A stretch of DNA of 32,970 nucleotides from Thiobacillus denitrificans (lineage in GTDB: Bacteria > Pseudomonadota > Gammaproteobacteria > Burkholderiales > Thiobacillaceae). Every line of letters starts with the position of its first letter. Position 1 is the stretch's first letter. The stretch spans positions 1 to 32,970 of the forward strand of contig NZ_LDUG01000034.1 in NCBI RefSeq assembly GCF_001530125.1. The letters run 5' to 3'. Positions 25,620-32,970 of this stretch are shown piece by piece. The position numbers were made by a program, and so were the translations under genes. Below the pieces are notes generated by a model, which ran no database searches, had not been told where the DNA came from, and worked only from the letters and a program-made list of their open reading frames with translations.

Positions 25620-26909
25620 ATGCCCCAGCTTGAGTTGCAGGACCTCATCGACGCCAACGACCAGCCTTTTGTGGTGATCGACCGCGACTACCGCATCGTG
25701 GCGGCCAATCAGCGCTATGCCGAAGCCTATGGCGCCACGCCCAACGCCATCGTCGGCCAGCACTGCTACGCCGTGTCGCACCACGCGACGCGCCCCTGCC
25801 ACAAAAACGGCGAGCAGTGCCCGCATCAGGCCCTGTTCGAACATGGCGAGGCGGTCGAGGTGCTGCACACGCATTTCCATGCCGACGACCAGCCCGGGCG
25901 CATCCGCATACGCGGCCACGCGCTGCGCGGCGTGAACGGCGAGCGCTTCCTGGGCGAACAGCTCTACCCGCTGGAGGCCGACGCCGGCACGGATTGCGAC
26001 GCCATGCGGATGGTGGGGCAATCCCCGGCGTTTCTGGCCTGCGTGGACAATCTCGCACGGGTGGCCGACTGCGAGGCGTCGATCCTGCTGTTTGGCGAGT
26101 CCGGCGTCGGCAAGGAGCTCGCCGCACGCTTCATTCACGCCCGTTCGGCGCGAGCCGGCGGCGCCTTCATCGTGATCAACTGCGCCGCGGTGCCGGAAAC
26201 CCTGTTCGAAAGCGAGCTGTTCGGCCACGAGCGCGGAGCGTTCTCGGGCAGCAGCGGCTTGAAGAAGGGACTGTTTGAGCTGGCGGACGGCGGCACGCTG
26301 TTTCTGGACGAGGTCGCCGAGATTCCGCTGGGTTTGCAGGCCAAGCTGCTGCGTGTGCTGGAAAGCGGCGAATTCAGGCGCGTCGGCGGCACCCACACGC
26401 TGAAGGCCGACGTGCGGCTGGTATCGGCCACCAATCGCCGCTTGCTGGACGAAGTGGACGAGAAACGGTTTAGGCTCGATCTGTATTACCGGCTGGCAGG
26501 CATCGACGTCGACCTGCCGCCGCTACGCGAGCGGCGCGATGACCTGCCGGCGCTGGCGGCGTTTCTGCTCAAGCGCCTGACCGGCGCTCGTCGCGCCTGC
26601 CAGCTGGATGCGACCGCGCTGGCTGCGCTGCAGGCGTATGACTTCCCCGGCAATGTGCGCGAGCTGCGCAACCTGTTGCAGCGTGCGGTGCTGACCTGCC
26701 GCGACGGCGTGATCCGCGCCGCCGATCTGCATCTGCCCACCGCGACGGTGCCGGTGCTGCCGGGCACGCAAGCGCTGGCCGAGGTGGAACGCACGCACAT
26801 CCGCGCCCTGCTCGACACCCATGCCGGCCATCGCAACCGGGTGGCGACCGCGCTCGGCATCACCGAGCGCACGCTTTATCGCAAGCTCAAGCGCTATGGC
26901 CTGAGCTAG
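25620..26909 (+). CDS. fisR: FisR-like sigma-54-dependent sulfane-sulfur regulator
   Basis: This 429-residue enhancer-binding protein has an N-terminal PAS-like sensor domain (about 1-120), an AAA+ domain (about 132-365) and a C-terminal Fis-type helix-turn-helix (about 400-427). Walker A is GESGVGKE (159-166) and Walker B is LFLDE (227-231). The sensor has Cys 49, 60 and 67. The 11 and 7 spacing equals that of C53, C64 and C71 in FisR of Cupriavidus, which reacts with sulfane sulfur and turns on sqr-pdo. The sigma-54 contact loop reads GAFSGS (206-211) instead of the usual GAFTGA. The divergent sqr with its sigma-54 promoter is the obvious target. No pdo gene is nearby. Confidence 0.88.
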   Translation: MPQLELQDLIDANDQPFVVIDRDYRIVAANQRYAEAYGATPNAIVGQHCYAVSHHATRPCHKNGEQCPHQALFEHGEAVEVLHTHFHADDQPGRIRIRGHALRGVNGERFLGEQLYPLEADAGTDCDAMRMVGQSPAFLACVDNLARVADCEASILLFGESGVGKELAARFIHARSARAGGAFIVINCAAVPETLFESELFGHERGAFSGSSGLKKGLFELADGGTLFLDEVAEIPLGLQAKLLRVLESGEFRRVGGTHTLKADVRLVSATNRRLLDEVDEKRFRLDLYYRLAGIDVDLPPLRERRDDLPALAAFLLKRLTGARRACQLDATALAALQAYDFPGNVRELRNLLQRAVLTCRDGVIRAADLHLPTATVPVLPGTQALAEVERTHIRALLDTHAGHRNRVATALGITERTLYRKLKRYGLS

Positions 26910-26925
26910 CGATGGTCAGCCCGGG

Positions 26926-28419
26926 TCAGTCGGTCAGGGTACCGAATCGCGCCTGCACCAGCTCGGCCGCGCGGATAATGGCGCGCGCCTTGTTGAGCGT
27001 TTCCAGCCATTCGTTGTCAGGCACCGAATCGGCAACGATGCCGGCGCCGGCCTGCGCGTACAGCATACCGTCCTTGACCACCGCGGTGCGGATGGCGATC
27101 GCCAGATCCATGTCGCCGTTGAAGCCGAGATAGCCGACCGCGCCGGCATAGATGCCGCGCTTGCTGGGCTCGAGTTCGTCGATGATTTCCATCGCCCGCA
27201 CCTTGGGCGCGCCGGACACGGTGCCGGCCGGGAAGCTGGCGCGCAGCACGTCGAGCGCGGACAAGCCGGGTTTCAGTTTGCCCTCGACGTTGGAGACGAT
27301 GTGCATGACGTGCGAATAACGCTCGATCTGCATGTGCTCGGTGACCTTGACGCTGCCGGTGACGGCGACGCGCCCGGTGTCGTTGCGGCCGAGGTCGAGC
27401 AGCTGCAGGTGCTCGGCGCATTCCTTGGGGTCGGCCAGCAGTTCCTCGGCCAGGCGCTGGTCGTCCTCGCGCGTGAGGCCACGCGGGCGGGTGCCGGCGA
27501 TGGGACGCAGGGTGACGCTATCGCCTTCCAGCCGCACCAGGATTTCGGGCGAGGAACCGACGACGTGGAAGCCGCCAAAATCGTAATAAAACATGTAAGG
27601 CGACGGATTGAGGCCACGCAGCGCGCGGTACAGTGACAGCGGCGAGGCATTGAACGGGCGCGACATGCGCTGCGACAGCACCACCTGCATGACATCGCCG
27701 GCGGCGATGTAGTCCTTGGCCTTTTGCACCGCTGCCTTGAACTCGGCCTCGCCGAATTCGGACTGCGGCGCGTCCGCCGCCACCACCGGCTCGGCCGGCA
27801 GATGCACCGGCGCGTGCAGCTGCTCGGCCAGTTCGGCGAGGCGCAGGTGGCCCTGCGCGTAGGCATCCGGCTGCATCGGGTCGGCGTGGGTGATGAGGTA
27901 AAGCTTGCCGGCAAGGTTGTCGAACACCGCCAGCTCCTCGGTCAGCATCAGGAGGATATCCGGCGTACGCAGCACGTCGTTCTTGCGCGGCTGTTTTTTA
28001 TTGAAGTCCGGGGACAGCCGCTTCTCGATGTAGCGGATGGTGTCGTAGCCGAAATAGCCCGCCAGCCCGCCGGTAAAACGCGGCAACCCGGCCACCGGCG
28101 CGGCCTTGAAGCGTGACTGGAACTCGGCGATGAATGCCAGCGGATCGGGCAGGCTGTGTTCCTCGGCCATCTGGCCGTCGGTTTCCACCGTCAGCAGATG
28201 CGCACGCACCCGCAAGACCGTTCGCGCCGGCAGGCCGATGAAGGAATAGCGGCCGAAGCGCTCGCCGCCCACCACCGATTCAAGCAGGTAGGAATACGGC
28301 ACATTGGCGAGCTTGAGATACACCGACAGCGGCGTTTCCAGGTCGCCGGGCAGTTCGCGCACCAGCGGGATACGGTTGTAGCCCTGGCGGACGAGATCGA
28401 AGAAGTCTTGTTCAGTCAT
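26926..28419 (-). CDS. trpE: Anthranilate synthase component I TrpE
   Basis: TrpE makes anthranilate from chorismate with ammonia from TrpG. The 497-residue protein shows the feedback-site region [18 protein letters not shown] and the chorismate-binding blocks [71 protein letters not shown] and [22 protein letters not shown] 28419 is chosen. GGTG ending a repeat element lies 6 nt upstream and is the only Shine-Dalgarno candidate. It converges with the fisR-like gene with a 16-nt gap. Confidence 0.97.
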   Translation of the reverse strand: MTEQDFFDLVRQGYNRIPLVRELPGDLETPLSVYLKLANVPYSYLLESVVGGERFGRYSFIGLPARTVLRVRAHLLTVETDGQMAEEHSLPDPLAFIAEFQSRFKAAPVAGLPRFTGGLAGYFGYDTIRYIEKRLSPDFNKKQPRKNDVLRTPDILLMLTEELAVFDNLAGKLYLITHADPMQPDAYAQGHLRLAELAEQLHAPVHLPAEPVVAADAPQSEFGEAEFKAAVQKAKDYIAAGDVMQVVLSQRMSRPFNASPLSLYRALRGLNPSPYMFYYDFGGFHVVGSSPEILVRLEGDSVTLRPIAGTRPRGLTREDDQRLAEELLADPKECAEHLQLLDLGRNDTGRVAVTGSVKVTEHMQIERYSHVMHIVSNVEGKLKPGLSALDVLRASFPAGTVSGAPKVRAMEIIDELEPSKRGIYAGAVGYLGFNGDMDLAIAIRTAVVKDGMLYAQAGAGIVADSVPDNEWLETLNKARAIIRAAELVQARFGTLTD

Positions 28420-28422
28420 TTT

Positions 28423-28528
<106 letters not shown>

Positions 28529-28530
<2 letters not shown>

Positions 28531-29209
28531 ATGCTTTTTGCACCATCTTCGCCGCCTCGACCAGGCTCGGCACCACCGCGTCGAGGTCGAGCTCGGCGAC
28601 CGGGCGCCCGCGGTTGTAGCCGTAGGGCACGCAGAACACCGGGCAGCCGGCGGCGCGCGCGGCCTGAGTATCGTTGAGCGAATCGCCGATCAGCAGCAGT
28701 TCGGCGGGCGTCACCTCGAATACCTCGCAGGCATGCAGCAGCGGCAGCGGGTCGGGCTTGCGTTTGGGCAGCGTATCACCAGACAGGATCAGCTCGAAGT
28801 AATCGAACAGGCCGGTGTCCTTCAGCAGCGGATGGGTGAATTGTTCGGCCTTGTTGGTGATGCAGGCCACATGTACGCCCATCGCCTTGAAGGCATCAAG
28901 GCCTTCGACCACGCCCGGGTAGGGGCGCGAATGCAGCGACACATGCGCGCCGTAATGCTTCTGGTACGAAGCGATGGCCTGCTCGAATAGCGCCGCATCG
29001 GGTTCGGCGTCCATCTCGCCGGTGAGCACGCGCTTGACCAGCCGCGACACGCCGTTGCCGATGTAGGTGGAAATGGTTTCCAGCGACGGGCAGGGACGGC
29101 CCAGCTCGGCCATCATCAGTTCGGCGGCGTGCGCCAGATCCGGCGCGGTATCGAGCAGGGTGCCGTCGAGGTCGATGACGACGGCTTTGATATTGATCGG
29201 AAAATTCAT
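28529..29209 (-). CDS. gph: Phosphoglycolate phosphatase Gph
   Basis: This HAD-family phosphatase of 226 residues removes phosphate from 2-phosphoglycolate, the product of RuBisCO oxygenation or DNA repair. The motifs are DLDGTLLDTAPDL (motif I, nucleophile Asp), CITNKAEQF (motif II), KPDPLPLL (motif III Lys) and LLIGDSLNDTQAARAAG (motif IV). ATG 29209 is chosen because the upstream extension is repeat sequence. The order rpe-gph-trpE is typical for betaproteobacteria. Confidence 0.95.
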
Positions 29210-29212
29210 TCT

Positions 29213-29292
29213 TTCACCACAGAGACACAGAGGCACAGAGAAAGGCGATAAACCATTCATGGGTTTCTCTGTGCCTCTGTGCCTCTGTGGTT
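29213..29292 (-). repeat. CACAGAGG inverted element, copy C (rpe-gph gap)
   Basis: This 80-bp element has TTCACCACAGAGACACAGAG at one end and CTCTGTGCCTCTGTGG at the other, able to form a stem of about 30 bp with mismatches. Its end reads GGTGAAAGA directly before the gph ATG on the minus strand, so it seems to supply the ribosome-binding sequence. Confidence 0.82.
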
Positions 29293-29301
29293 GATTTTGT
29301 A

Positions 29302-29985
29302 TTAAACCTTGGCGAGTTCGGCGCGCATCGCGGCGATGACGCTGTTGTAGCGCTGCGGATCGCTGTCCTTGGCGGCACCGAAAATGGCCGAGCCGGCGAC
29401 GAAAGTGTCGACGCCTGCGCGCGCGACTTCGGCGATGTTGGCGGGGCCGACGCCGCCGTCGATCTCGATGTTCACGCTGAGGCCGCGGTCGTCGATCATC
29501 TTGCGCACGGCGCGCGCTTTATCCAGCACGTAGGGGATGAACTTCTGGCCGCCGAAGCCAGGGTTGACCGACATCAGCAGCACCATGTCGATCTTGTCGA
29601 GCGTGTATTCCAGCACGTCGAGCGGGGTGGCCGGGTTGAACACCAGTCCGGCCTTGCAGCCGTTTTCCTTGATCAGGCCGATGGTGCGGTCGACGTGCTC
29701 GGAGGCTTCCGGGTGGAAGGTGATGTAGGTCGCGCCCGCCTTGGCGAAGTCGGGAATGATGCGGTCGACCGGCTTCACCATCAGGTGAACGTCGATCGGC
29801 GCGGTGACGCCATGCTTGCGCAAGGCTTCGCACACCAGCGGGCCGATGGTGAGGTTGGGCACATAGTGGTTGTCCATCACGTCGAAGTGGACAATGTCGG
29901 CGCCGGAGGCGAGCACGTAGTCGACTTCCTCGCCCAGCTTGGCAAAGTTGGCGGACAGGATGGATGGGGCGATACGGTAAGTCAT
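29302..29985 (-). CDS. rpe: Ribulose-phosphate 3-epimerase Rpe
   Basis: Rpe interconverts ribulose-5-phosphate and xylulose-5-phosphate in the pentose phosphate and Calvin cycles. The 227-residue TIM-barrel shows [17 protein letters not shown], the metal site [41 protein letters not shown] and [16 protein letters not shown] lies 7 nt before the ATG. A TAAAAT -10-like hexamer is at 30019-30024 on the minus strand, next to an imperfect palindrome. Confidence 0.97.
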   Translation of the reverse strand: MTYRIAPSILSANFAKLGEEVDYVLASGADIVHFDVMDNHYVPNLTIGPLVCEALRKHGVTAPIDVHLMVKPVDRIIPDFAKAGATYITFHPEASEHVDRTIGLIKENGCKAGLVFNPATPLDVLEYTLDKIDMVLLMSVNPGFGGQKFIPYVLDKARAVRKMIDDRGLSVNIEIDGGVGPANIAEVARAGVDTFVAGSAIFGAAKDSDPQRYNSVIAAMRAELAKV

Positions 29986-30025
29986 GGGAGGCTCCGGGAA
30001 ATTTGGGGAAACCCAACCATTTTAG

Positions 30026-30089
30026 CTTAACAGGCCGTTGAAGCGCTTTCCGGGAGCCGCAAGGTGGCGTTTTTCAACGGACTGTTAAG
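30026..30089. repeat. Imperfect palindrome in the rpe-apaG spacer
   Basis: TTAACAGGCCGTTGAA (30027-30042) and TTCAACGGACTGTTAA (30073-30088) are inverse at 15 of 16 positions. The flanking C/G extends the stem, and a GC-rich interior can fold further. It lies in the divergent promoter region of rpe and apaG. It could be a small mobile (MITE/REP-like) element or a regulatory palindrome. Confidence 0.65.
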
Positions 30090-30142
30090 TCCGCCGTGGC
30101 ATTGCGTTACACTTCGTGCATTCCATCCTGTCGAGCAAAACC

Positions 30143-30526
30143 GTGGCCGAAGGCAAGAAATACCAGATCAGCATCAACGTCGACACGGCGTATCTGGCCG
30201 AGCAGAGCGACCCCTCGGCGGATCGCTACGTGTTCGCCTACACCGTTACCATCTCCAACACCGGCACCGTATCCGCGCAGCTGATTTCGCGCCACTGGAT
30301 CATTACCGATGCGGAAAACGTCACCCAGGAAGTCAAGGGCCTCGGGGTGATCGGCGAACAGCCGCTGCTGCGGCCAGGCGAGCGTTTCGAATACACCAGC
30401 GGCACCGCGATGGCGACGCCGGTTGGCACCATGCGCGGCACGTATCAGATGGTGGCGGAAGACGGCAACAAGTTCGACGCCGAGATTCCCGTTTTCACGC
30501 TGTCGATGCCCCGGGTTCTCCATTAA
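30143..30526 (+). CDS. apaG: ApaG domain protein (Co2+/Mg2+ efflux protein ApaG)
   Basis: ApaG is a small fibronectin-like (DUF525) protein linked to magnesium/cobalt efflux phenotypes. Its biochemical role is unclear. The sequence has the family core: QISINVDTAYLAEQSDPSADRYVFAYTVTISNTG, SRHWIITDAENV, GLGVIGEQPLLRPGERFEYTSGT, GTMRGTYQMVAEDG and IPVFTLSMP. GTG 30143 gives 127 residues, the usual size. A GTG at 30116 would add nine residues and falls close to a possible TACACT -10 (30108-30113), so I prefer the shorter form. Confidence 0.9.
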   Translation: MAEGKKYQISINVDTAYLAEQSDPSADRYVFAYTVTISNTGTVSAQLISRHWIITDAENVTQEVKGLGVIGEQPLLRPGERFEYTSGTAMATPVGTMRGTYQMVAEDGNKFDAEIPVFTLSMPRVLH

Positions 30527-30608
30527 TCCGGCGTGCTGCACCCTGGTTCACGGGCAGCGCTGCACACGCGCCGCCGCATCCTGATTCCTGCGTCTTGAAT
30601 CCCGGCCG

Positions 30609-30701
30609 TTATTTTTTCATCGTCCACCACACGATAAACACAAACAGGCTCAGCGCAATCCCGGCTTCCAGCAGCAACCAGCCCAGTCCCTGAGTCTCCA
30701 T
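30609..30701 (-). CDS. Small single-pass membrane protein (30 residues)
   Basis: On the minus strand an ATG (30701) opens a 31-codon frame: METQGLGWLLLEAG, IALSLFVFIVWWTMKK, stop. It is one clean hydrophobic helix of about 20 residues with a WW pair at the membrane edge and a Lys-Lys end, hence probably an inner-membrane helix with a cytosolic positive end. GGAGAG lies 8-11 nt before the ATG. A TATAAC -10-like hexamer (30720-30725) overlaps the mltA -10 region in divergent orientation. Function unknown. I do not recognise a named family with certainty. Confidence 0.6.
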   Translation of the reverse strand: METQGLGWLLLEAGIALSLFVFIVWWTMKK

Positions 30702-30764
30702 TAAATCTGTCTCTCCATTGTTATACTCGACGCCTGTTTTTGATGTGAGGCATCTTCACCCGTG

Positions 30765-32021
30765 ATGCTGTTACGCGCAAGCCCGTGGCTGTTCGCCCTA
30801 TTGTTGTCAGCCTGTGCGGCGCACCCGCCCACGGAACCACCCGCGCCCCTCCCGACGCCGACGCCTGCACAAATACCTGCGCCGGCGCCTGTGCCGCAAC
30901 CGGTGCCCGAACCCATGCCGCCCCCCGCACCGCCCGCGCTCATCCCCACGCCGACGGTGGCCTACCCCACGCTCAAACCGGTAGGCTGGGCGGCAGTGCC
31001 CTTCTGGCAGGACAACGCGGTCAGCGAAACCTGGAGCGCCTTTCTGCGCAGCTGTGCCACGCTGGTCAAGCGCACGGCGTGGCAGGCAGTCTGCAGCGAA
31101 GCGGCCACGATGGACGCGCCCGACGACGCGGCGGCCCGCGCCTTTTTCGAGCAGCGTTTCCAGCCCTACCAGGCCACTGCGGACGACGGCAGCACCGAAG
31201 GGATGGTGACTGGCTATTACGAACCGCTGCTGAAAGGCGACCGCGTGCGCACCGCGCGGGCACGCTTTCCGCTCTACGCCGCCCCCGACGACCTCATCTC
31301 GGTGGAGCTGGCAAGCGTCTATCCCGAACTGAAGAGCCTGCGCCTGCGCGGGCGGCTGGTCGGCAACAAGCTGGTGCCCTACCCCACCCGCAAGGAAATC
31401 GAGGCGGCTGGCAACGGCTTCAAGGGACAACCCATCGCCTGGGCCGAAGATCCGGTCGACCTCTTCTTCCTGCAAATCCAGGGCTCGGGCCGCATCGAGC
31501 TGCCGGATGGCTCGCATATGCGGGTCGGCTACGCGGACCAGAACGGCCATCCTTACCAGTCGGTCGGCAAGCTGCTGGTCGAGCGTGGCGAGCTGAAACT
31601 CGAACAGGCGTCGATGCAGGGCATCAAGAACTGGGGCGCGAAGAACCCCGACAAGCTGCCAGCGCTGCTCGCCAGCAACCCCAGCTTCGTGTTCTTCCGC
31701 GAACTGCCCAACAACCTGCCCGGCCCGCTGGGCGCGCTCGGCGTGCCGCTGACCGGTGGCCGCTCGATCGCCGTCGACCCGCGCTTCATTCCGCTCGGCG
31801 CACCGGTCTTCCTCGCCACCACCCAGCCCAATTCGCCGCTGCCGCTAAACCGGCTGGTGATGGCGCAGGACACCGGCAGCGCCATCCGCGGCGGCGTGCG
31901 CGCCGACTTCTTCTGGGGCTTCGGCGACAAGGCCGGCGAACTCGCCGGCCGCATGAAACAGCGCGGACGCATGTGGGTGCTGCTGCCCAGGGACTACCCC
32001 CTGACCAGCGTCCGCCGCTGA
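30765..32021 (+). CDS. mltA: Membrane-bound lytic murein transglycosylase A
   Basis: MltA cleaves peptidoglycan glycan strands to 1,6-anhydro products at the outer membrane. The 418-residue lipoprotein has a lipobox LSAC (Cys about 17), a long Pro-rich tether (about 20-65), the MltA domain (EGMVTGYYEPLLKGDR, VDLFFLQIQGSGRIELPDG, and NPSFVFFRE) and a C-terminal 3D domain with the catalytic Asp region (RSIAVDPRFIPLGAPVFL, MAQDTGSAIRGGVRADFFWG). A GTG one codon earlier (30762) is an alternative start. TATACT at 30722-30727 is a plausible -10. Confidence 0.95.
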   Translation: MLLRASPWLFALLLSACAAHPPTEPPAPLPTPTPAQIPAPAPVPQPVPEPMPPPAPPALIPTPTVAYPTLKPVGWAAVPFWQDNAVSETWSAFLRSCATLVKRTAWQAVCSEAATMDAPDDAAARAFFEQRFQPYQATADDGSTEGMVTGYYEPLLKGDRVRTARARFPLYAAPDDLISVELASVYPELKSLRLRGRLVGNKLVPYPTRKEIEAAGNGFKGQPIAWAEDPVDLFFLQIQGSGRIELPDGSHMRVGYADQNGHPYQSVGKLLVERGELKLEQASMQGIKNWGAKNPDKLPALLASNPSFVFFRELPNNLPGPLGALGVPLTGGRSIAVDPRFIPLGAPVFLATTQPNSPLPLNRLVMAQDTGSAIRGGVRADFFWGFGDKAGELAGRMKQRGRMWVLLPRDYPLTSVRR

Positions 32022-32087
32022 GCGTGGTTGTTGCCGATTTGTCGGCTTTAGAGCGTGGTTGTTGCTGCTTCAGCAGCCATACAACCA
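32020..32087 (+). repeat. Repeated GAGCGTGGTTGTTGC with hairpins after mltA
   Basis: The 15-mer occurs at 32020-32034 (overlapping the mltA stop) and 32051-32065. The first is followed by GCCGA/TCGGC with TTTA after it. The second forms a longer stem TGGTTGT...ACAACCA (32056-32062 with 32081-32087) with inner GCTGCT/AGCAGC. They may end mltA transcription, but the T-tracts are weak. Confidence 0.5.
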
Positions 32088-32168
32088 TGGCCTGCCCCTT
32101 GCGGGTGGAGTCAGGCGCCCGTCCGTGCAACGTGCAACTGCTAGCGTGCAACGACCCTTCAGCCCGTA

Positions 32169-32196
32169 ACCTTTCCCTCCCGGCAAGGTCTATGGT
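32169..32196 (+). promoter_or_regulatory. CueR-type operator/promoter of the copper ATPase
   Basis: The 21-bp dyad 32169-32189 reads ACCTT-N-CC-N5-GG-N-AAGGT, the pattern bound by MerR-family copper regulators of the CueR type. A TATGGT -10 follows at 32191-32196. MerR-type promoters carry the dyad in an over-long -35/-10 spacer, which fits. GTGCAAC is repeated at 32125, 32132 and 32146, with GTGCAA at 32195, of unknown meaning. Confidence 0.7.
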
Positions 32197-32223
32197 GCAA
32201 TCACTCTTCGCACGCCAAACACC

Positions 32224-32970
32224 ATGACTACCTCTTCCCCCACTCGTCTCTCCGTCGGCATCCAGGGCATGACCTGCGCCAGCTGCTCGGCACGGGTGGA
32301 AAAGGTGCTCAGGAAACTGCCGGGCGTCACCGACGCCACGGTGAACCTGGCGACCGAGACCGCGACGATTTCCGGCGAGACCGATGCCGCGTCGGTTCAG
32401 CGCGCCATCGAGAAAGCCGGCTTCAGCATGCCGACCGAATCCTTCACCTTCGACATCACCGGCATGACCTGTGCCAGCTGCTCGGCACGCGTTGAAAAGG
32501 CACTCGACAAGGTGCCGGGCGTGCTCGGCGCCAGCGTCAACCTGGCGACCGAAAAGGCAACGGTCAAGGTGGTGCAGGGCACCTCGGCCGCCACGCTGAT
32601 CGCTGCGGTGGAACGTGCCGGCTATGGCGCGCAGCTGCCGCAACCCACGGGCGAAGCGCCTGTTGCGCCGGTGCGCGCGCTGCCCGACTGGTGGCCGGTG
32701 GCGCTGGCCATCACGCTGTCGCTGCCGCTGGTCATTCCCATGTTCGGCAATCTGTTTGGCGTGCACTGGATGCTGCCGGGCTGGCTGCAATGGCTGCTTG
32801 CCACGCCGGTTCAGTTCTGGCTCGGCGCGCGCTTTTACCGCGCCGGCTGGAAGGCGCTGCGCGCCGGCAGCGGCAACATGGATCTCTTGGTGGCGGTGGG
32901 CACCAGCGCGGCGTATGGCCTCTCCGTGTACCTGCTGCTGACCCCCGCCGATGCCATGCACCTGTATTTC
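32224..32970 (+). CDS. copA: Copper-translocating P-type ATPase CopA (5' part, runs off the window)
   Basis: The first 249 codons are present with no stop before the window end. There are two N-terminal heavy-metal-associated domains, each with GMTCASC (Cys 18/21 and Cys 83/86). The domains are near duplicates ([14 protein letters not shown] versus [14 protein letters not shown]). A linker then leads into the first membrane helices ([17 protein letters not shown] and following), with the conserved [18 protein letters not shown] of Cu(I) P1B ATPases. Predicted to export cytosolic Cu(I). The CueR-type operator 35 bp upstream supports copper induction. The catalytic DKTGT part lies outside. Confidence 0.93.
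   Translation, partial: MTTSSPTRLSVGIQGMTCASCSARVEKVLRKLPGVTDATVNLATETATISGETDAASVQRAIEKAGFSMPTESFTFDITGMTCASCSARVEKALDKVPGVLGASVNLATEKATVKVVQGTSAATLIAAVERAGYGAQLPQPTGEAPVAPVRALPDWWPVALAITLSLPLVIPMFGNLFGVHWMLPGWLQWLLATPVQFWLGARFYRAGWKALRAGSGNMDLLVAVGTSAAYGLSVYLLLTPADAMHLYF

Overview
The window looks like chromosomal DNA of a sulfur-oxidising betaproteobacterium of Thiobacillus/Sulfuricella type. I base this on the high GC content, the betaproteobacterial gene orders (yebC-ruvC-ruvA-ruvB, ybgC-tolQRAB-pal-cpoB, rpe-gph-trpE and trpG-trpD-trpC), and the sulfur genes: a YeeE/TsuA-type thiosulfate transporter, a sulfide:quinone oxidoreductase and a FisR-like sulfane-sulfur regulator. The genus is inferred, not proven.

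Left end (1-2640): an accessory stretch with three type II toxin-antitoxin modules in a row on the + strand: hicAB, a ParD-like/RelE-like pair and a Phd/RelE-like pair. They are surrounded by short repeats and end beside the 3' end of a minus-strand tRNA-Lys. Part of the hicA promoter and start is duplicated around a block of 59-bp repeats.

Middle left (2700-16218, all minus strand): a YeeE/YedE transporter, then a long gene train read from right to left: yebC, a Phd/VapC toxin-antitoxin pair, ruvC, ruvA, a membrane GGDEF protein, ruvB, ybgC, tolQ, tolR, tolA, tolB, pal, cpoB, queE, queC. Many neighbours overlap by 1-8 nt. The train combines Holliday-junction processing, the Tol-Pal envelope machine and queuosine precursor synthesis.

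Middle right (16260-21571): a ROK sugar kinase, an HxlR regulator divergent from an SDR oxidoreductase (an AT-richer cassette that looks acquired), a type II NADH dehydrogenase and a YjgR-type HerA-like ATPase.

Right part (21663-29985): tryptophan genes on the minus strand. The usual rpe-gph-trpE-trpG-trpD-trpC order is broken between trpE and trpG by a 2.8-kb cassette holding sqr (minus) and a divergent fisR-like sigma-54 activator (plus). The spacer between these two genes holds a consensus -24/-12 promoter aimed at sqr and a perfect 10+10-bp palindrome upstream of it, so a full sulfur-responsive circuit can be read from sequence. trpGDC has its own candidate sigma-70 promoter beyond the sqr terminator.

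Right end (30026-32970): apaG, a 30-residue single-pass membrane protein, the lytic transglycosylase mltA, and the first 249 codons of a copper P-type ATPase preceded by a CueR-type operator. A CACAGAGG-rich inverted element sits in three intercistronic gaps (pal/cpoB, rpe/gph, gph/trpE), always in the same orientation to transcription. At gph and trpE it ends just before the start codon.
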